DNA from: Hydrogenophaga sp. RAC07
GTDB taxonomy: Bacteria; Pseudomonadota; Gammaproteobacteria; Burkholderiales; Burkholderiaceae_C
Direction: 5' to 3'
NCBI RefSeq assembly: GCF_001713375.1
Contig: NZ_CP016449.1
Span: 2,790,001 to 2,854,000, forward strand
Length of the DNA: 64,000 bases
The notes beneath the pieces are model-generated. The model did no database searches and was not told the DNA's origin. It saw nothing but the letters and a program-made list of their open reading frames with translations. Positions within the stretch are counted from its first letter, which is position 1. Every line of letters starts with the position of its first letter. The position numbers and the translations under genes are program-made. This document shows, one piece after another, positions 46,116-55,655 of this stretch.

Positions 46116-46736
46116 ATGGAATATCCCGGAAACCTGTTCGTCGTCGCAGCCCCCAGCGGGGCCGGCAAATCCAGCCTGGTCAAGGCCTTGATGGAGCTCG
46201 ACTCGCGCGTTGCGCCATCCGTTTCGCACACCACCCGCCCACCCAGAGGCCAGGAGCTGCACGGGCGCGAGTACTACTTTGTGAGCAAGGAGACCTTTGA
46301 CCACATGGTCATCCAGGGGTCGTTCCTGGAGTGGGCGATGGTGCACGGCAACCGCTACGGCACCTCCAAGATGGCCATCGAGCAACGCATGGCGCAAGGT
46401 GCCGACGTGGTGCTGGAGATCGACTTCCAGGGTGCGATCCAGGTCAAACGCATCTTTCCCAACGCGGTGCTGGTCTTCATCCTGCCGCCCAGTTGGGAAG
46501 AGTTGCGCTCGCGCCTGGAGCGCCGGGCCGAGGACAGCGCCGAGGTGATCGAACTGCGCCTGCAGAACGCCGCCTCCGAGGTGGCCCATGCCCGGGAATT
46601 CGACTTCGTTATAATCAATGAATTGTTCGAGCGGGCCCTGTTTGACCTCAAGGCCATCGTCCATGCCCAGCGGCTCAAGTTCGCCGCCCAGCGTATCGCC
46701 CGCGGCGATACCTTCAAAGCGCTCAACATCCTCTGA
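46116..46736 (+). CDS. gmk: Guanylate kinase
   Basis: GMP kinase, 206 residues. P-loop [10 protein letters not shown] (about 13-22), GMP-binding [13 protein letters not shown] and LEIDFQGA, and lid RRAEDS are all present. Between yicC and rpoZ, the usual Burkholderiales order. Confidence 0.97.
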   Translation: MEYPGNLFVVAAPSGAGKSSLVKALMELDSRVAPSVSHTTRPPRGQELHGREYYFVSKETFDHMVIQGSFLEWAMVHGNRYGTSKMAIEQRMAQGADVVLEIDFQGAIQVKRIFPNAVLVFILPPSWEELRSRLERRAEDSAEVIELRLQNAASEVAHAREFDFVIINELFERALFDLKAIVHAQRLKFAAQRIARGDTFKALNIL

Positions 46737-46764
46737 CCTCAAGCCCGTTTACTGGAGCCCGCCC

Positions 46765-46968
46765 ATGGCACGCATCACCGTCGAAGATTGTCTGGAAAAA
46801 ATCCCCAACCGCTTTCAACTCGTGTTGGCTGCAACCTACCGCGCGCGCATGCTGAGCCAGGGCCATGCACCCAAAATCGAAAGCAAGAACAAGCCTGGCG
46901 TGACCGCACTGCGCGAAATTGCCGAAGGCAAAGTCGGCCTGGAAATGCTCAAGAAGGTTCCGCTCTGA
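46765..46968 (+). CDS. rpoZ: RNA polymerase omega subunit
   Basis: A 67-residue protein with [20 protein letters not shown] and the core RARMLSQG, which is the omega pattern. TGGAG lies upstream of the ATG. Followed by an intrinsic terminator, so most transcripts of yicC-gmk-rpoZ end here. Confidence 0.97.
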   Translation: MARITVEDCLEKIPNRFQLVLAATYRARMLSQGHAPKIESKNKPGVTALREIAEGKVGLEMLKKVPL

Positions 46969-46991
46969 CCAGAGCCTGGGCCTCGAAAAAG

Positions 46992-47016
46992 AACACCGCG
47001 CTGCGGTGTTTTTTTT
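46992..47016 (+). terminator. Intrinsic terminator after rpoZ
   Basis: AACACCGC pairs with GCGGTGTT across CGCT, followed by a run of eight Ts (47009-47016). Confidence 0.92.
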
Positions 47017-47113
47017 CGCCTGCGCGCCGCGCTGTCATCAATCCCACACAGCGTTGGGCACAACGCGGGCGTGTCACCCGGCGGCAAATGTCAGCACCGG
47101 CTAAAGTACCGGG

Positions 47114-49372
47114 ATGCCCACCCTAGCCGACACCGGCTCCTTTTTGTCTTCTGACGACCAGGCGCATCCCGCCGCCAGCGCAGCCGCGGCCAGCTTTGCC
47201 GGACTGTTGGCCAAGCTCGACTACCTGAGCGCGGGTGACATCGAGAGCATCCGCCGGGCCTACCGGTTTGCCGATGAGGCGCACTTGGGGCAATTGCGCA
47301 AGAACGGCGACCCGTACATCACCCACCCGATCGCGGTGGCGGCCCAGTGCGCCGAGTGGAAACTCGACGCGCAGGCGCTCATGTCGGCGCTGATGCACGA
47401 CGCCATTGAAGACTGCGGCGTGACCAAAGAGGAACTGGTGGAACGCTTTGGCGCGCCGGTGGCCGACCTGGTGGACGGCCTCACCAAGCTGGAGAAGCTG
47501 GAGTTCGACACCCGCGAGCAGAACCAGGCCGAGTCGTTTCGCAAGATGCTGCTGGCGATGGCCAAGGACGTGCGCGTCATCCTGATCAAGCTGGCCGACC
47601 GCACCCACAACATGCGCACCATGGGCGACATGCCCCGCAGCAAGTGGCAGCGCATCAGCAGCGAAACGCTGGAAATCTACGCACCGATCGCCCACCGGCT
47701 GGGTCTGAACTTCACCTACCGAGAACTGCAGGATCTGGCGTTCCGCTTCCTGCACCCCTGGCGCTACGAGGTGCTGTCCAAGGCGCTCAACAAATCGCGC
47801 AACCGCCGACGCGACCTGATTTCGCGCGTGCAAAAGGAAGTGGAAGCCGTCTTCGCGCAACAGGGCATGAACGTGCGCATCATGGGCCGCGAGAAGACGC
47901 TGTACTCCGTCTACCGCAAGATGGACAACAAACACTTGTCGTTCTCGCAGGTCACCGATGTCTACGGCTTTCGCATCGTCGTGCCCGAGCTGACCGACTG
48001 CTACACCGGACTCGGTGTGCTGCACCAGCTCTACAAACCGCTGCCCGGCAAGTTCCGCGATTACGTGGCGATCCCCAAGGTCAATGGCTACCAGTCGCTG
48101 CACACCACCTTGATCGGCCCGTTCGGCACCAACATCGAATTCCAGCTGCGCACGCACGCCATGGACGTGGTGGCCGAATCCGGTGTGGCTGCCCACTGGC
48201 TCTACAAGGCCAGCGAACCCGGCAGCGACATGTCGCAACGCCTGGGCACGCAGTGGCTGCAGTCGCTGCTGGACATCCAGCAGGAAACGCACGACGCGGG
48301 TGAATTCTGGGACCACATCAAGATCGACCTGTTCCCCGATGCGGTCTATGTGTTCACACCCAAGAGCAAGATCATGGCGCTGCCGCGCGGCGCCACGGTG
48401 ATGGACTTTGCCTACGCCATCCACAGCGACGTGGGCAACCACACGGTGTCGGCGCGCATCAATGGCGAGCAACGGCCACTGCGCACCGAGCTGGCCAACG
48501 GCGACGTGGTTGAAATTTTCACCGCCGAGAGCGCCGAACCCAACCCGGCCTGGCTGTCGTTCGTGAAAACCGGGCGCGCGCGCTCCAAGATCCGTCACCA
48601 CCTCAAAACGGTGGCGCAGGAAAAGTCGCACGAGCTGGGCGAGCGCATGCTGAGCCAGGCGCTCAGGTCGGAAGGTCTGGCCGCCCTGCCGGCCGAAGAT
48701 GGCGAGTACCAGAGCACCTGGGAAAAGCTGTTGCGCTTCACCGGCAACAAGACGCGAGACGAATTGCTGTCCGACATCGGCATGGGCAAACGCATTGCCA
48801 GCATGGTCGGCAAGAAGCTCGCGGTGCTGTTGTCGGAAATGGGGCTCAAGCCCGACGCCCTGTTGATCAGCACCGAGCGATATGCCAGTGGTCGCGACGA
48901 ATCGGCCTCGCAAGGAGTGGTCACACTCGACGGCAGCGAAGGCCTGTCGGTGCAGTACGCCCCGTGTTGCAAACCCATCCCGGGCGACCGCATCGTGGGT
49001 TATCTGGGCCGAGGCGAAGGCCTGGTGGTGCACGCTGAAGACTGCCCGACCGGCAAGCGGCTGCTGTTGCGCGACAGCGAACGCTTCCTGGAGGTGGAGT
49101 GGGCCGACGAACCGGTGCGCTCGTTCGAAACCACGGTGGTGGTGACCGTGACCAACGGCAAGGGCGTGCTGGCACGCGTGGCTTCCAGCATCGCGTCCGC
49201 CGAAGCCGACATCACCCATGTGGACATGGGTGACGAGCCGGCTCAAACCGCCACCGACATCCGATTCTCGGTGTCGGTGCGCGACCGCCAGCACCTCGCC
49301 GACGTGTTGCGCAGCCTCAAGCGCACGACCTCGGTGATCAAGGCGCAGCGCTTCAAGCCCGTCAAGGCCTGA
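47114..49372 (+). CDS. spoT: Bifunctional (p)ppGpp synthetase/hydrolase
   Basis: RelA/SpoT homologue, 752 residues. HD hydrolase domain with MHDAIEDCGV and KLADRTHNMRT, synthetase domain with GREKTLYSVYRKM and DVYGFRIVV, TGS domain (about 405-470, FTPKSKIMALPRGATVMDFA) and C-terminal ACT domain. The intact HDxxED supports hydrolase activity as well as synthesis. It lies downstream of a terminator after rpoZ and ends adjacent to the convergent greB, with no bases between the two stops. Confidence 0.96.
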   Translation: MPTLADTGSFLSSDDQAHPAASAAAASFAGLLAKLDYLSAGDIESIRRAYRFADEAHLGQLRKNGDPYITHPIAVAAQCAEWKLDAQALMSALMHDAIEDCGVTKEELVERFGAPVADLVDGLTKLEKLEFDTREQNQAESFRKMLLAMAKDVRVILIKLADRTHNMRTMGDMPRSKWQRISSETLEIYAPIAHRLGLNFTYRELQDLAFRFLHPWRYEVLSKALNKSRNRRRDLISRVQKEVEAVFAQQGMNVRIMGREKTLYSVYRKMDNKHLSFSQVTDVYGFRIVVPELTDCYTGLGVLHQLYKPLPGKFRDYVAIPKVNGYQSLHTTLIGPFGTNIEFQLRTHAMDVVAESGVAAHWLYKASEPGSDMSQRLGTQWLQSLLDIQQETHDAGEFWDHIKIDLFPDAVYVFTPKSKIMALPRGATVMDFAYAIHSDVGNHTVSARINGEQRPLRTELANGDVVEIFTAESAEPNPAWLSFVKTGRARSKIRHHLKTVAQEKSHELGERMLSQALRSEGLAALPAEDGEYQSTWEKLLRFTGNKTRDELLSDIGMGKRIASMVGKKLAVLLSEMGLKPDALLISTERYASGRDESASQGVVTLDGSEGLSVQYAPCCKPIPGDRIVGYLGRGEGLVVHAEDCPTGKRLLLRDSERFLEVEWADEPVRSFETTVVVTVTNGKGVLARVASSIASAEADITHVDMGDEPAQTATDIRFSVSVRDRQHLADVLRSLKRTTSVIKAQRFKPVKA

Positions 49373-49936
49373 TCAGGCGTTGCCGGTGGGCGCCGGGTAG
49401 CTCACAGCCAGCACTTCCAGCTCCTGCGTGCCGCCAGGCACGACCAGGCGCACCACCTCGCCCACCTTGGCCTTGAGCAGCGCGCGCGCCACCGGCGACA
49501 CCCAGCTGATCTGACCCTGCGCGCTGTCGGCTTCGTCCACCCCGAGGATGGTGACGGTGGTCTCGGCACCTGCATCGTCGGCATAGGTCAGCGTTGCACC
49601 AAAGAAAACCTGATCGCCTCCATGGTGCAGCGATGTGTCGACCACCTCGGCAATTTCGAGGCGGCGCGTGAGGAAGCGGATGCGCCGGTCGATCTCGCGC
49701 AGGCGCTTCTTGCCGTAGAGGTAATCGCCGTTTTCCGATCGGTCACCATTGCTGGCGGCCCAGTGCACGATTTCCACGATCTTGGGCCGCTCGTCGTCGA
49801 TCAGGGCGAACAGTTCGGCGCGCAAGCGGTCGTATCCGGCGCGGGTGATGTAGTTCTTGCCGCCCGGCACCGGTGGGGGTGACGGGAGATCGTCGTCCTC
49901 GTCCTGATCGGACTCTTTGGTGAATGCCTTACTCAT
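49373..49936 (-). CDS. greB: Transcription elongation factor GreB
   Basis: Secondary-channel factor that rescues backtracked RNA polymerase, 187 residues. The N-terminal coiled coil contains NGDRSENGDYLYGKKRLREI with the tip acids. C-terminal FKBP-like domain holds the ISWVSPVARALL segment. The first 25 residues (ESDQDEDDD and PPPVPGG) are an added acidic/Pro stretch beyond the usual length. Converges on spoT. Confidence 0.94.
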   Translation of the reverse strand: MSKAFTKESDQDEDDDLPSPPPVPGGKNYITRAGYDRLRAELFALIDDERPKIVEIVHWAASNGDRSENGDYLYGKKRLREIDRRIRFLTRRLEIAEVVDTSLHHGGDQVFFGATLTYADDAGAETTVTILGVDEADSAQGQISWVSPVARALLKAKVGEVVRLVVPGGTQELEVLAVSYPAPTGNA

Positions 49937-49982
49937 GGTGGCCTTTCGCCGCTGGCTTGCGATTTTTCAGCGGCAGAAATGA

Positions 49983-50017
49983 AAAAACCCTGCAGCTTGT
50001 GGCTACAGGGTTTTTTG
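49983..50017. terminator. Bidirectional hairpin terminator near tRNA remnant
   Basis: AAAACCCTG pairs with CAGGGTTTT across about 12 bases, and both flanks are A- or T-rich. On the minus strand it probably ended the tRNA-Arg transcript. Confidence 0.85.
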
Positions 50018-50019
50018 TT

Positions 50020-50064
50020 TGGTGCGGCTGGCAGGAATTGAACCCACGACCCCTTGGTTCGTAG
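50020..50064 (-). other. 3' half of tRNA-Arg(ACG): attachment-site scar
   Basis: Minus-strand bases read CTACGAA (anticodon loop with ACG), CCAAG, the T-arm GTGGGTTCAATTCCTGC and CAGCCGCACCA. The 5' half (acceptor, D-arm and 5' anticodon stem CTTGG) is missing; the DNA beyond 50064 does not resemble a tRNA. Integrases of islands often cut in the anticodon loop and leave this half. Confidence 0.85.
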
Positions 50065-50316
50065 CTACCAGATCATCTGTAAGATGTTGATTTATATAGA
50101 CTCTGCGACCGCTCATTGTACCAAAACTACCCTGTTTAGACATGTATTTCAGAGCCCAGTCCCGCAAAAGTCCCGCAGAGAAATTGCGTGCGAAGTCACA
50201 TCGATCAGTTTCTGCGACCGGGGCGCAAACGTTTTCTGTAGCGTGAGCAGGCGCCCGGTGAGTGTTGTGAAGCGACAAAAATCCGCCCGCTCCTTGTGAG
50301 CTGTCAGGGAGATAGG

Positions 50317-50341
50317 TGTCGATAAATATATCTTATCGGCA
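50317..50341. promoter_or_regulatory. Inverted repeat upstream of KfrA-like remnant
   Basis: TGTCGATAA and TTATCGGCA flank ATATATC, an almost perfect 9-bp inverted repeat placed 26 bp before the KfrA-like start. KfrA-type proteins often bind such palindromes in their own promoters. Confidence 0.5.
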
Positions 50342-50366
50342 CTAATTTATATCAGAGAGCAGGGCG

Positions 50367-50519
50367 ATGCCAACGAAAAGTACGAGAGTCTCCCGGGGCG
50401 TCCAAGTCGATGACGTTTGGGCCGCGGCCGACGGCGTGCTTGCCCAACGCAAGCGGCCCACGATCGAGCGCGTGCGCACGCACCTCGGTCGCGGATCCGC
50501 GCCGGCGCCGCCACCTTGA
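50367..50519 (+). pseudogene. Truncated KfrA-N-like plasmid DNA-binding protein
   Basis: 50 codons: MPTKSTRVSRGVQVDDVWAAADGVLAQRKRPTIERVRTHLGRGS. This is the N-terminal helix-turn-helix of KfrA-type plasmid replication/partition proteins (about 45 residues of several hundred). The frame then runs into PAPPP and a stop, and the long alpha-helical tail is lost. It supports the idea that the flanking DNA is a mobile element remnant. Confidence 0.7.
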
Positions 50520-50673
50520 AGACTTCACCATTCACGTGCCGCAAGGTCGGTCAGAGCCCCTTTCTGCGCGAGTTGATCATTCCCTTTGGACGATCTGGAT
50601 ACGTCGTGTTGAGTTCCACTGATCTCTGCCGCTCTACGGGGGTCAGTTTTCAACGGAAGCCAACAGGCGGGCT

Positions 50674-51444
50674 CTACAACTGCAGTGCAAACGTCCTTCG
50701 TGCCACTTCAAGTTCTGGCATCAACTTGTTCACGACATCGTCGCGTGACATGCGCGAAGTGGCCACGGAAAGACTCATAGCCCCCAGCAACTCACCCTTT
50801 CCATTGCGCACCGGCACGGCAATGGAACGCAAGCCAATTTCCAGCTCTTCGTCACTCATCGAATAACCGCACTCGCGCGCAGCCTGCACCTCCTTCATCA
50901 GTGCCGCCACGTCAGTCTTTGTTTTCGGCGTAATCGCCTGGCGACTCATTCGCTGAAGGCGGAATTCAACCTCCTCGTCTGACATACCCGCGAGAAGCAC
51001 TCGCCCGGTTGCAGAACAATAGGCGGGCAATCGCGCGCCGATACCGAGTCCGAAAGACAAGCTGCGCCGCTGAGTTGAGCGTGCAACGAAAACGACAAAC
51101 TGCGAGTCCAGCACCGCCAGCGACGCGGACTCGCGCGTGCGCTCACTAGTGATCTCCAGGATGGGCTGCGCCACCTTGGTCAGGGGCGTAGAGTTCACGT
51201 AGGCGTGCACCAGCCGCAAGGTGCGCGGCTCGAGAAAAAAATGCCGCCCCGATGCTCGCGCGTAGCCTAGCTTGACGAGGGTAAGCAGGGCGCGGCGAGT
51301 CGAGGCCTTGCTGTGGCCTGTGATATCGGCCGCTTCGGTCAGCGTCAGAGGCGAATTGCTGACGCCGAAGGCCTCGATCAGGAGTAGGCCCTTCTCCAGA
51401 CCCATGACGTATTCCTTGTCAACTGCACGCGCTTCATCGTCCAT
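50674..51444 (-). CDS. IclR-family regulator of the tph genes
   Basis: A 256-residue regulator. N-terminal HTH (about 15-80: GLLLIEAFG, LTLTEAADITGHSKASTRRALLTL) and C-terminal effector domain (VFVARS, ATGRVLLAGM, GYSMSDEELEIGLRSIAVPV). Terephthalate clusters of Comamonas use an IclR regulator (TphR) in this position. Divergent from tphA2, with two operator-like palindromes and a strong promoter in the 152-bp gap. It probably senses terephthalate. Confidence 0.9.
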   Translation of the reverse strand: MDDEARAVDKEYVMGLEKGLLLIEAFGVSNSPLTLTEAADITGHSKASTRRALLTLVKLGYARASGRHFFLEPRTLRLVHAYVNSTPLTKVAQPILEITSERTRESASLAVLDSQFVVFVARSTQRRSLSFGLGIGARLPAYCSATGRVLLAGMSDEEVEFRLQRMSRQAITPKTKTDVAALMKEVQAARECGYSMSDEELEIGLRSIAVPVRNGKGELLGAMSLSVATSRMSRDDVVNKLMPELEVARRTFALQL

Positions 51445-51470
51445 TTGCGGCCCCACTCGAAGTTGAATAA

Positions 51471-51485
51471 GTTCGGTATTCGAAC
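51471..51485. promoter_or_regulatory. IclR operator 1
   Basis: GTTCGGTATTCGAAC: arms GTTCG and CGAAC around a 5-bp spacer. The form is like the GTTCG-type sites of PcaR/PobR regulators. It lies upstream of the tphA2 promoter. Confidence 0.6.
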
Positions 51486-51501
51486 ATTTTGCCGGATTTT
51501 G

Positions 51502-51530
51502 TTGACCTTCATCAACTCAAAAAATACAGT
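51502..51530 (+). promoter_or_regulatory. Sigma-70 promoter of tphA2
   Basis: TTGACC (51502-51507), a 17-bp spacer and TACAGT (51525-51530), close to consensus. Transcription would start near 51537, between the two operators. Confidence 0.68.
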
Positions 51531-51553
51531 CGCGGTTCACCAAACGGTCAAAA

Positions 51554-51568
51554 GTTCGGTATCCGAAT
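51554..51568. promoter_or_regulatory. IclR operator 2
   Basis: GTTCGGTATCCGAAT repeats the first operator with one base changed in each of the spacer and the right arm. It is 83 bp from the first site, about eight helical turns, and just downstream of the predicted transcription start, suited to looping or blocking. Confidence 0.55.
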
Positions 51569-51596
51569 TCTTCCAAGGCAAGAACCCCACTGCATC

Positions 51597-52856
51597 ATGA
51601 GCGTCACCGCCCCTGCGAATAGCGCACCCCTAACCTTCTGGCCACCTGGGAACCTCACCCGCGTGCCATACCACCTGTACCAGGAACCGGCCGTGCTCGA
51701 CGCCGAGCAACAGCGCATCTTCGAAGGCGCGACCTGGAACTACCTGTGTCTCGAAGCCGAGTTGCCACAACCCGGCGGCTACCGCACGACGTTCCTCGGC
51801 CGCATGCCGGTGGTGGTGGCGCGCGACAGCGACGGCGAGGTGTACGCGTTCGAGAACCGCTGCTCGCACCGCGGCGCACTGATCGTCCTGGACGACGGCG
51901 GCACCGCGCGTGACTTCCAGTGCGTGTACCACGCATGGCGTTATGACCGCCAGGGCAACCTCAAGGGCATCGCGTTCCAGAACGGCGTAAACGGAGAAGG
52001 CGGCATGGACCCTGCTTTCTGCATGAAGAGTCATGGTCCGCGCAAATTGAGAACGAGTGTGTTTTGTGGCCTGGTATTTGGCAGCCTGAGCGACGACGTG
52101 CCCGACCTGGAGGACTACCTCGGCCCGGAAATCGCGCGCGGCATCTCGCGCGTGCTGCACAAGCCGGTGCAGATCCTCGGCCGCTTCAAGCAGACGCTGC
52201 CCAACAACTGGAAGCTCTACGTGGAGAACGTGCGCGACACGTACCACGCGAGCCTGCTGCACGTGTTCTTCACCACGTTCCGGCTCAACCGCCTTTCGCA
52301 GAAGGGCGGCGTGGTGGTGAGCGAATGTGGCGGCAACCACATCAGCTTCTCCGCCATCGACCCCATCGCCGAAAATAGCGAGGACTACAAGACCGAGGAA
52401 CTGCGTTCGGAGAAGGACGACTTCAAGCTCGAGGACGCCACGCTGTTGAAAGGAATAGACGAGTTCGGCGATGGCGTGACGCTGCAGATCCTCTCGGTAT
52501 TTCCGGGCTTCGTGCTGGCGCAGATACAGAACACCATCGCGGTACGCCAGGTGCTGCCCGAAGGCCTGGAGACCACCGCCCTGAATTGGGTGTACCTCGG
52601 CTTCCAGGACGACACACCCGAGCTGCGCACCATGCGTCACAAGCAGTCCAACCTGATCGGGCCGGCCGGCTTCGTATCGATGGAGGACGGCGCTGTGGGC
52701 GGCTTTGTGCAACGCGGCATTGCCTCCGCTGGCGCGCAGGAAGCCATCGTCGAGATGGGCGGCGACAGCGTGCGCTCGCAGAGCAGCCGCACCACGGAAG
52801 CGTCCGTGCGCGGCTTCTGGAAAGCCTACCGCCTGCACATGGGAGCGGATGCATGA
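51597..52856 (+). CDS. tphA2: Terephthalate 1,2-dioxygenase, large (alpha) oxygenase subunit
   Basis: Rieske non-heme iron oxygenase that adds O2 to terephthalate to give a cis-dihydrodiol dicarboxylate; 419 residues. Rieske ligands C89, H91, C109 and H112 ([16 protein letters not shown]). Iron site [19 protein letters not shown] with bridging D214 and ligands H217 and H222. Long stretches match Comamonas TphA2 as I recall it, for example [30 protein letters not shown] and [19 protein letters not shown]. Start chosen at ATG 51597. It overlaps tphA3 by 4 bp. Confidence 0.92.
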   Translation: MSVTAPANSAPLTFWPPGNLTRVPYHLYQEPAVLDAEQQRIFEGATWNYLCLEAELPQPGGYRTTFLGRMPVVVARDSDGEVYAFENRCSHRGALIVLDDGGTARDFQCVYHAWRYDRQGNLKGIAFQNGVNGEGGMDPAFCMKSHGPRKLRTSVFCGLVFGSLSDDVPDLEDYLGPEIARGISRVLHKPVQILGRFKQTLPNNWKLYVENVRDTYHASLLHVFFTTFRLNRLSQKGGVVVSECGGNHISFSAIDPIAENSEDYKTEELRSEKDDFKLEDATLLKGIDEFGDGVTLQILSVFPGFVLAQIQNTIAVRQVLPEGLETTALNWVYLGFQDDTPELRTMRHKQSNLIGPAGFVSMEDGAVGGFVQRGIASAGAQEAIVEMGGDSVRSQSSRTTEASVRGFWKAYRLHMGADA

Positions 52857-53329
52857 ACGCGGTGATCGACACCGCGAGCGCGTTGGCGCTCAACGCGCAT
52901 TGCGCGCGCTGCATCGACAACGACGAGCTCGAAGCCTGGACGCAGTTCTTCACCGAACACTGCCTCTACCGCGTGACCACCGCCGACAACCATGCGCAAG
53001 GCATGGAAGCCAGCCTGATCTACGCCGACTCGCGCGCCATGCTCAACGACCGCGTGCTCTCACTGCGCACCGCCAACGTCTACGAGAAACAACGTTACCG
53101 CCACCTGGTGGGCCTGCCCTCCCTGCTGGAGGACACGCCGCGCGGGCGCCGCAGCGAAACCCCGTTTGTGGTGGTGCGCATCATGCGTGGCGGCGAGACC
53201 AGCCTCTTCGCCACCGGGCGCTACCTCGACGAGCTGGTGATCGATGGAGGCGATACCCTGCGCCTGGCCAGCCGTGTGGTGGTCTGCGACAGCCACAACA
53301 TCGACACGCTGCTGGCCATTCCCCTGTGA
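52853..53329 (+). CDS. tphA3: Terephthalate 1,2-dioxygenase, small (beta) subunit
   Basis: SnoaL-like beta subunit, 158 residues (Comamonas TphA3 is about 154). Opens [20 protein letters not shown], then [14 protein letters not shown], ending in [19 protein letters not shown]. It makes the alpha3beta3 hexamer with TphA2. Translationally coupled to tphA2, and 7 bp before tphA1. Confidence 0.9.
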   Translation: MNAVIDTASALALNAHCARCIDNDELEAWTQFFTEHCLYRVTTADNHAQGMEASLIYADSRAMLNDRVLSLRTANVYEKQRYRHLVGLPSLLEDTPRGRRSETPFVVVRIMRGGETSLFATGRYLDELVIDGGDTLRLASRVVVCDSHNIDTLLAIPL

Positions 53330-53336
53330 GCAAGCC

Positions 53337-54371
53337 GTGAGCACCCCGCACCTCATACGCATCGCCGGGATGGCCACCGCCATCCCCTGCGCCGCTGGTC
53401 AGACAGTGCTCGACGCAGTGCGACAGGCCGGCTACGAGATGCCGTTCTCGTGCAACTCGGGCGTGTGCGCGAGCTGCAAGGGCCGCGTCGTCTCGGGCCG
53501 GGTGAACCCCGGCGCGGCGGGTGAGCATACGCTCACGGCGGACGAGATCGCGCACGGACAGGTGCTGTTCTGCCAGGCGCGCCCGCTCACCGACATCGAG
53601 ATCGAACCGCGCCAGATCGAGAAAACCGATCCGAACGCGCGCCGCCAGCTCGCCGCCAGGGTCATGCGCATCGACTTTCTGGCCAGCGACGTGGCGCGCC
53701 TCAAGCTGCGTTTTCCGGCGGGCGAGAAGGTGAAGTTCAAGGCCGGCCAGTACCTGCAGGTGCTGCTGCCCGACGGCCAGCGCCGCAGCTTCTCCATGGC
53801 CAACCCGCCGCACCAGAACGATGGCGCCGAGCTGCATATCCGCATGCTGGAAGGCGGCGCGTTCTCGCATTGGCTCGCGCACGACCTCAAGGTGGGTGAC
53901 CACCTCCGGGTCGAACTGCCGCATGGCGACTTTCACCTGCGCGAGGGCAGCACCGCGCCCATCGTGATGCTCGCCAGCGGCACCGGCTTCGCACCCATCA
54001 AGTCGATGGTCGAGGACGGCCTGCGCCGGGGCCAGGCACGCGAGATCGCACTCTACTGGGGCGCGCGCACCGAGAAGGACCTGTACCTGCTCGACCTGGC
54101 GCGCGGGTGGGGAGAGCAGGCCGGCCTGCGCTTCGTGCCCGTGCTCTCCGAACCCGAGGCCGGCTGGAGCGGTCGCACCGGCTTCGTGCACCAGGCCGTG
54201 CTGCAAGACCACGACAGTCTTGCCGGCCACCAGGTCTACGCCTGCGGCGCGCCTGCCATGGTGAGCGCGGCGCGCAGCGATTTCGTCGAAACCCGCGGCC
54301 TGCCGCCCGATGCGTTCTTCTGCGACGCGTTCGTGGTGGCCCAGCCCCGCACCTCCGCGCTGACCGACTGA
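53337..54371 (+). CDS. tphA1: Terephthalate dioxygenase reductase
   Basis: Electron-transfer component, 344 residues, starting at GTG. N-terminal plant-type 2Fe-2S domain (CNSGVCASCKGR, then CQA), FAD domain with RSFSMANPP, and NAD(P) domain with GTGFAPIKSM and CGAPAMV. This layout and size match TphA1 (about 336 residues). It passes electrons from NAD(P)H to the TphA2 Rieske centre. In Comamonas the order is A2-A3-B-A1; here tphB is moved 6 kb downstream. Confidence 0.9.
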   Translation: MSTPHLIRIAGMATAIPCAAGQTVLDAVRQAGYEMPFSCNSGVCASCKGRVVSGRVNPGAAGEHTLTADEIAHGQVLFCQARPLTDIEIEPRQIEKTDPNARRQLAARVMRIDFLASDVARLKLRFPAGEKVKFKAGQYLQVLLPDGQRRSFSMANPPHQNDGAELHIRMLEGGAFSHWLAHDLKVGDHLRVELPHGDFHLREGSTAPIVMLASGTGFAPIKSMVEDGLRRGQAREIALYWGARTEKDLYLLDLARGWGEQAGLRFVPVLSEPEAGWSGRTGFVHQAVLQDHDSLAGHQVYACGAPAMVSAARSDFVETRGLPPDAFFCDAFVVAQPRTSALTD

Positions 54372-54396
54372 AGCACACCCGAAGAAGAGCCATTCC

Positions 54397-55617
54397 ATGA
54401 CCCATCCCAACCCCTACGACAACGTTCCCACCAGCGACTTCGACCCGTACGCCACCGAGGTGCTGGCCAACCCCTATCCCCACTACGAGCAGCTGCGCGA
54501 ACTCGGCCCCTGGGCCTGGCTGGAGCGCTACGGCGTGCTTGCGGTCGCACGCCACGACGAAGTGCAGCGCATCCTGTCTCAGCCCGACATCTTCTGTTCC
54601 AGCGCGGGCGTGGGCCTTGCCAACTTCCACACCGAGACGCCCTGGCGCAAGCCCAGCATCATTCTCGAAGCAGACCCGCCCCACCACAGCCGCACCCGCA
54701 AGGTGGTGGCGCGCGTGCTCTCGCCCGCATCGATCGGACGCCTGCGCGCCACTTTCGAGGACGTGGCCGCGCGCATGGTCGACGAGCTCGTGGAACGCGG
54801 CTCGTTCGACGCCGCCAAAGAACTGTGCGAGGCCTTTCCCATTAAGGCCTTCGGCGACGCGGTGGGCCTGCCCGCCGAGGGGCGCGAGCACCTGCTGCCC
54901 TACGGTGACATGGTGTTCAATGGCTTCGGCCCGATCAACGAGCGTTTCCAAGACCGAATGAACAGCTCGGGCGAAGCGGTGAACTGGATCGCCAAGGTCT
55001 GCCAGCGCGACGCGCTCACGCCCGACGGCCTGGGCGCCCAGCTGTTCGCCGCCGCCGACGCGGGCGAGATAGGCCACGACGAGGCCGGCATGCTGGTTCG
55101 CACCCTGCTCTCCGCCGGGCTGGACACCACCGTGTTCACCCTGTGCAACGCCTTCACCAGCTTCGCGCGCAACCCCGGTCAATGGGCCCTGCTGCGCGAC
55201 GACCCCTCGCTGGCGCGCCAGGCACTCGAAGAGGTACTGCGCTACGACAGCACCTTCCACTCTTTCTACCGCACCAGCACCCAGGACGTGGAACTCGGCG
55301 GCATCACCGTGAAGCAGGGCCAGAAGATCGTGGTGTTCATCGCCTCGGCCAACCGCGACCCGCGCCGCTGGCCCGAAGCCGACCGCTTCGACATCACCCG
55401 CCGCGCCACCGGCCACATGGCCTTCGGCACGGGCATTCATGGCTGCGCCGGCCAGATGATGGCGCGCCTCGAAGGCGAGATCGTGCTCACCGCACTGGCC
55501 CGCCGCGTGGCCTCGATCCGCCTCGACGGCGAACCGGTCCAGCACTTCAACAACACGGTGCGCGGGCTCAAGAGCATGCCCGTGACGGTCGAGCCGCTGC
55601 TGGCCGCCGTGCACTGA
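54397..55617 (+). CDS. Cytochrome P450, CYP199A-like
   Basis: Soluble bacterial P450 of 406 residues. Heme loop FGTGIHGCAGQ with the Cys ligand, I-helix LLSAGLDTTVF (AGxDTT) and ExxR in EEVLRY are intact. CSSAGVGLANF and PSIILEADPPHHSRTR closely match CYP199A2/A4, which oxidise para-substituted benzoates: O-demethylation of 4-methoxybenzoate and hydroxylation of the methyl of p-toluate. It is followed by its own ferredoxin and reductase. Located between tphA1 and an SDR-ALDH pair, p-toluate methyl oxidation is the favoured role. Confidence 0.92.
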   Translation: MTHPNPYDNVPTSDFDPYATEVLANPYPHYEQLRELGPWAWLERYGVLAVARHDEVQRILSQPDIFCSSAGVGLANFHTETPWRKPSIILEADPPHHSRTRKVVARVLSPASIGRLRATFEDVAARMVDELVERGSFDAAKELCEAFPIKAFGDAVGLPAEGREHLLPYGDMVFNGFGPINERFQDRMNSSGEAVNWIAKVCQRDALTPDGLGAQLFAAADAGEIGHDEAGMLVRTLLSAGLDTTVFTLCNAFTSFARNPGQWALLRDDPSLARQALEEVLRYDSTFHSFYRTSTQDVELGGITVKQGQKIVVFIASANRDPRRWPEADRFDITRRATGHMAFGTGIHGCAGQMMARLEGEIVLTALARRVASIRLDGEPVQHFNNTVRGLKSMPVTVEPLLAAVH

Positions 55618-55655
55618 CATCCCGCCCCATTCGAACTAGAAGAGAGAAACCCACG

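Noticed and set aside
47123-49294. Minus-strand frame of 723 codons
   Set aside because: Antisense of spoT, whose domains are complete.
50003-50278. Minus-strand frame of 91 codons ending VVGSIPASRTKQKTL
   Set aside because: Its end is a translation of the tRNA-Arg 3' half; this peptide is a familiar artefact, not a protein.
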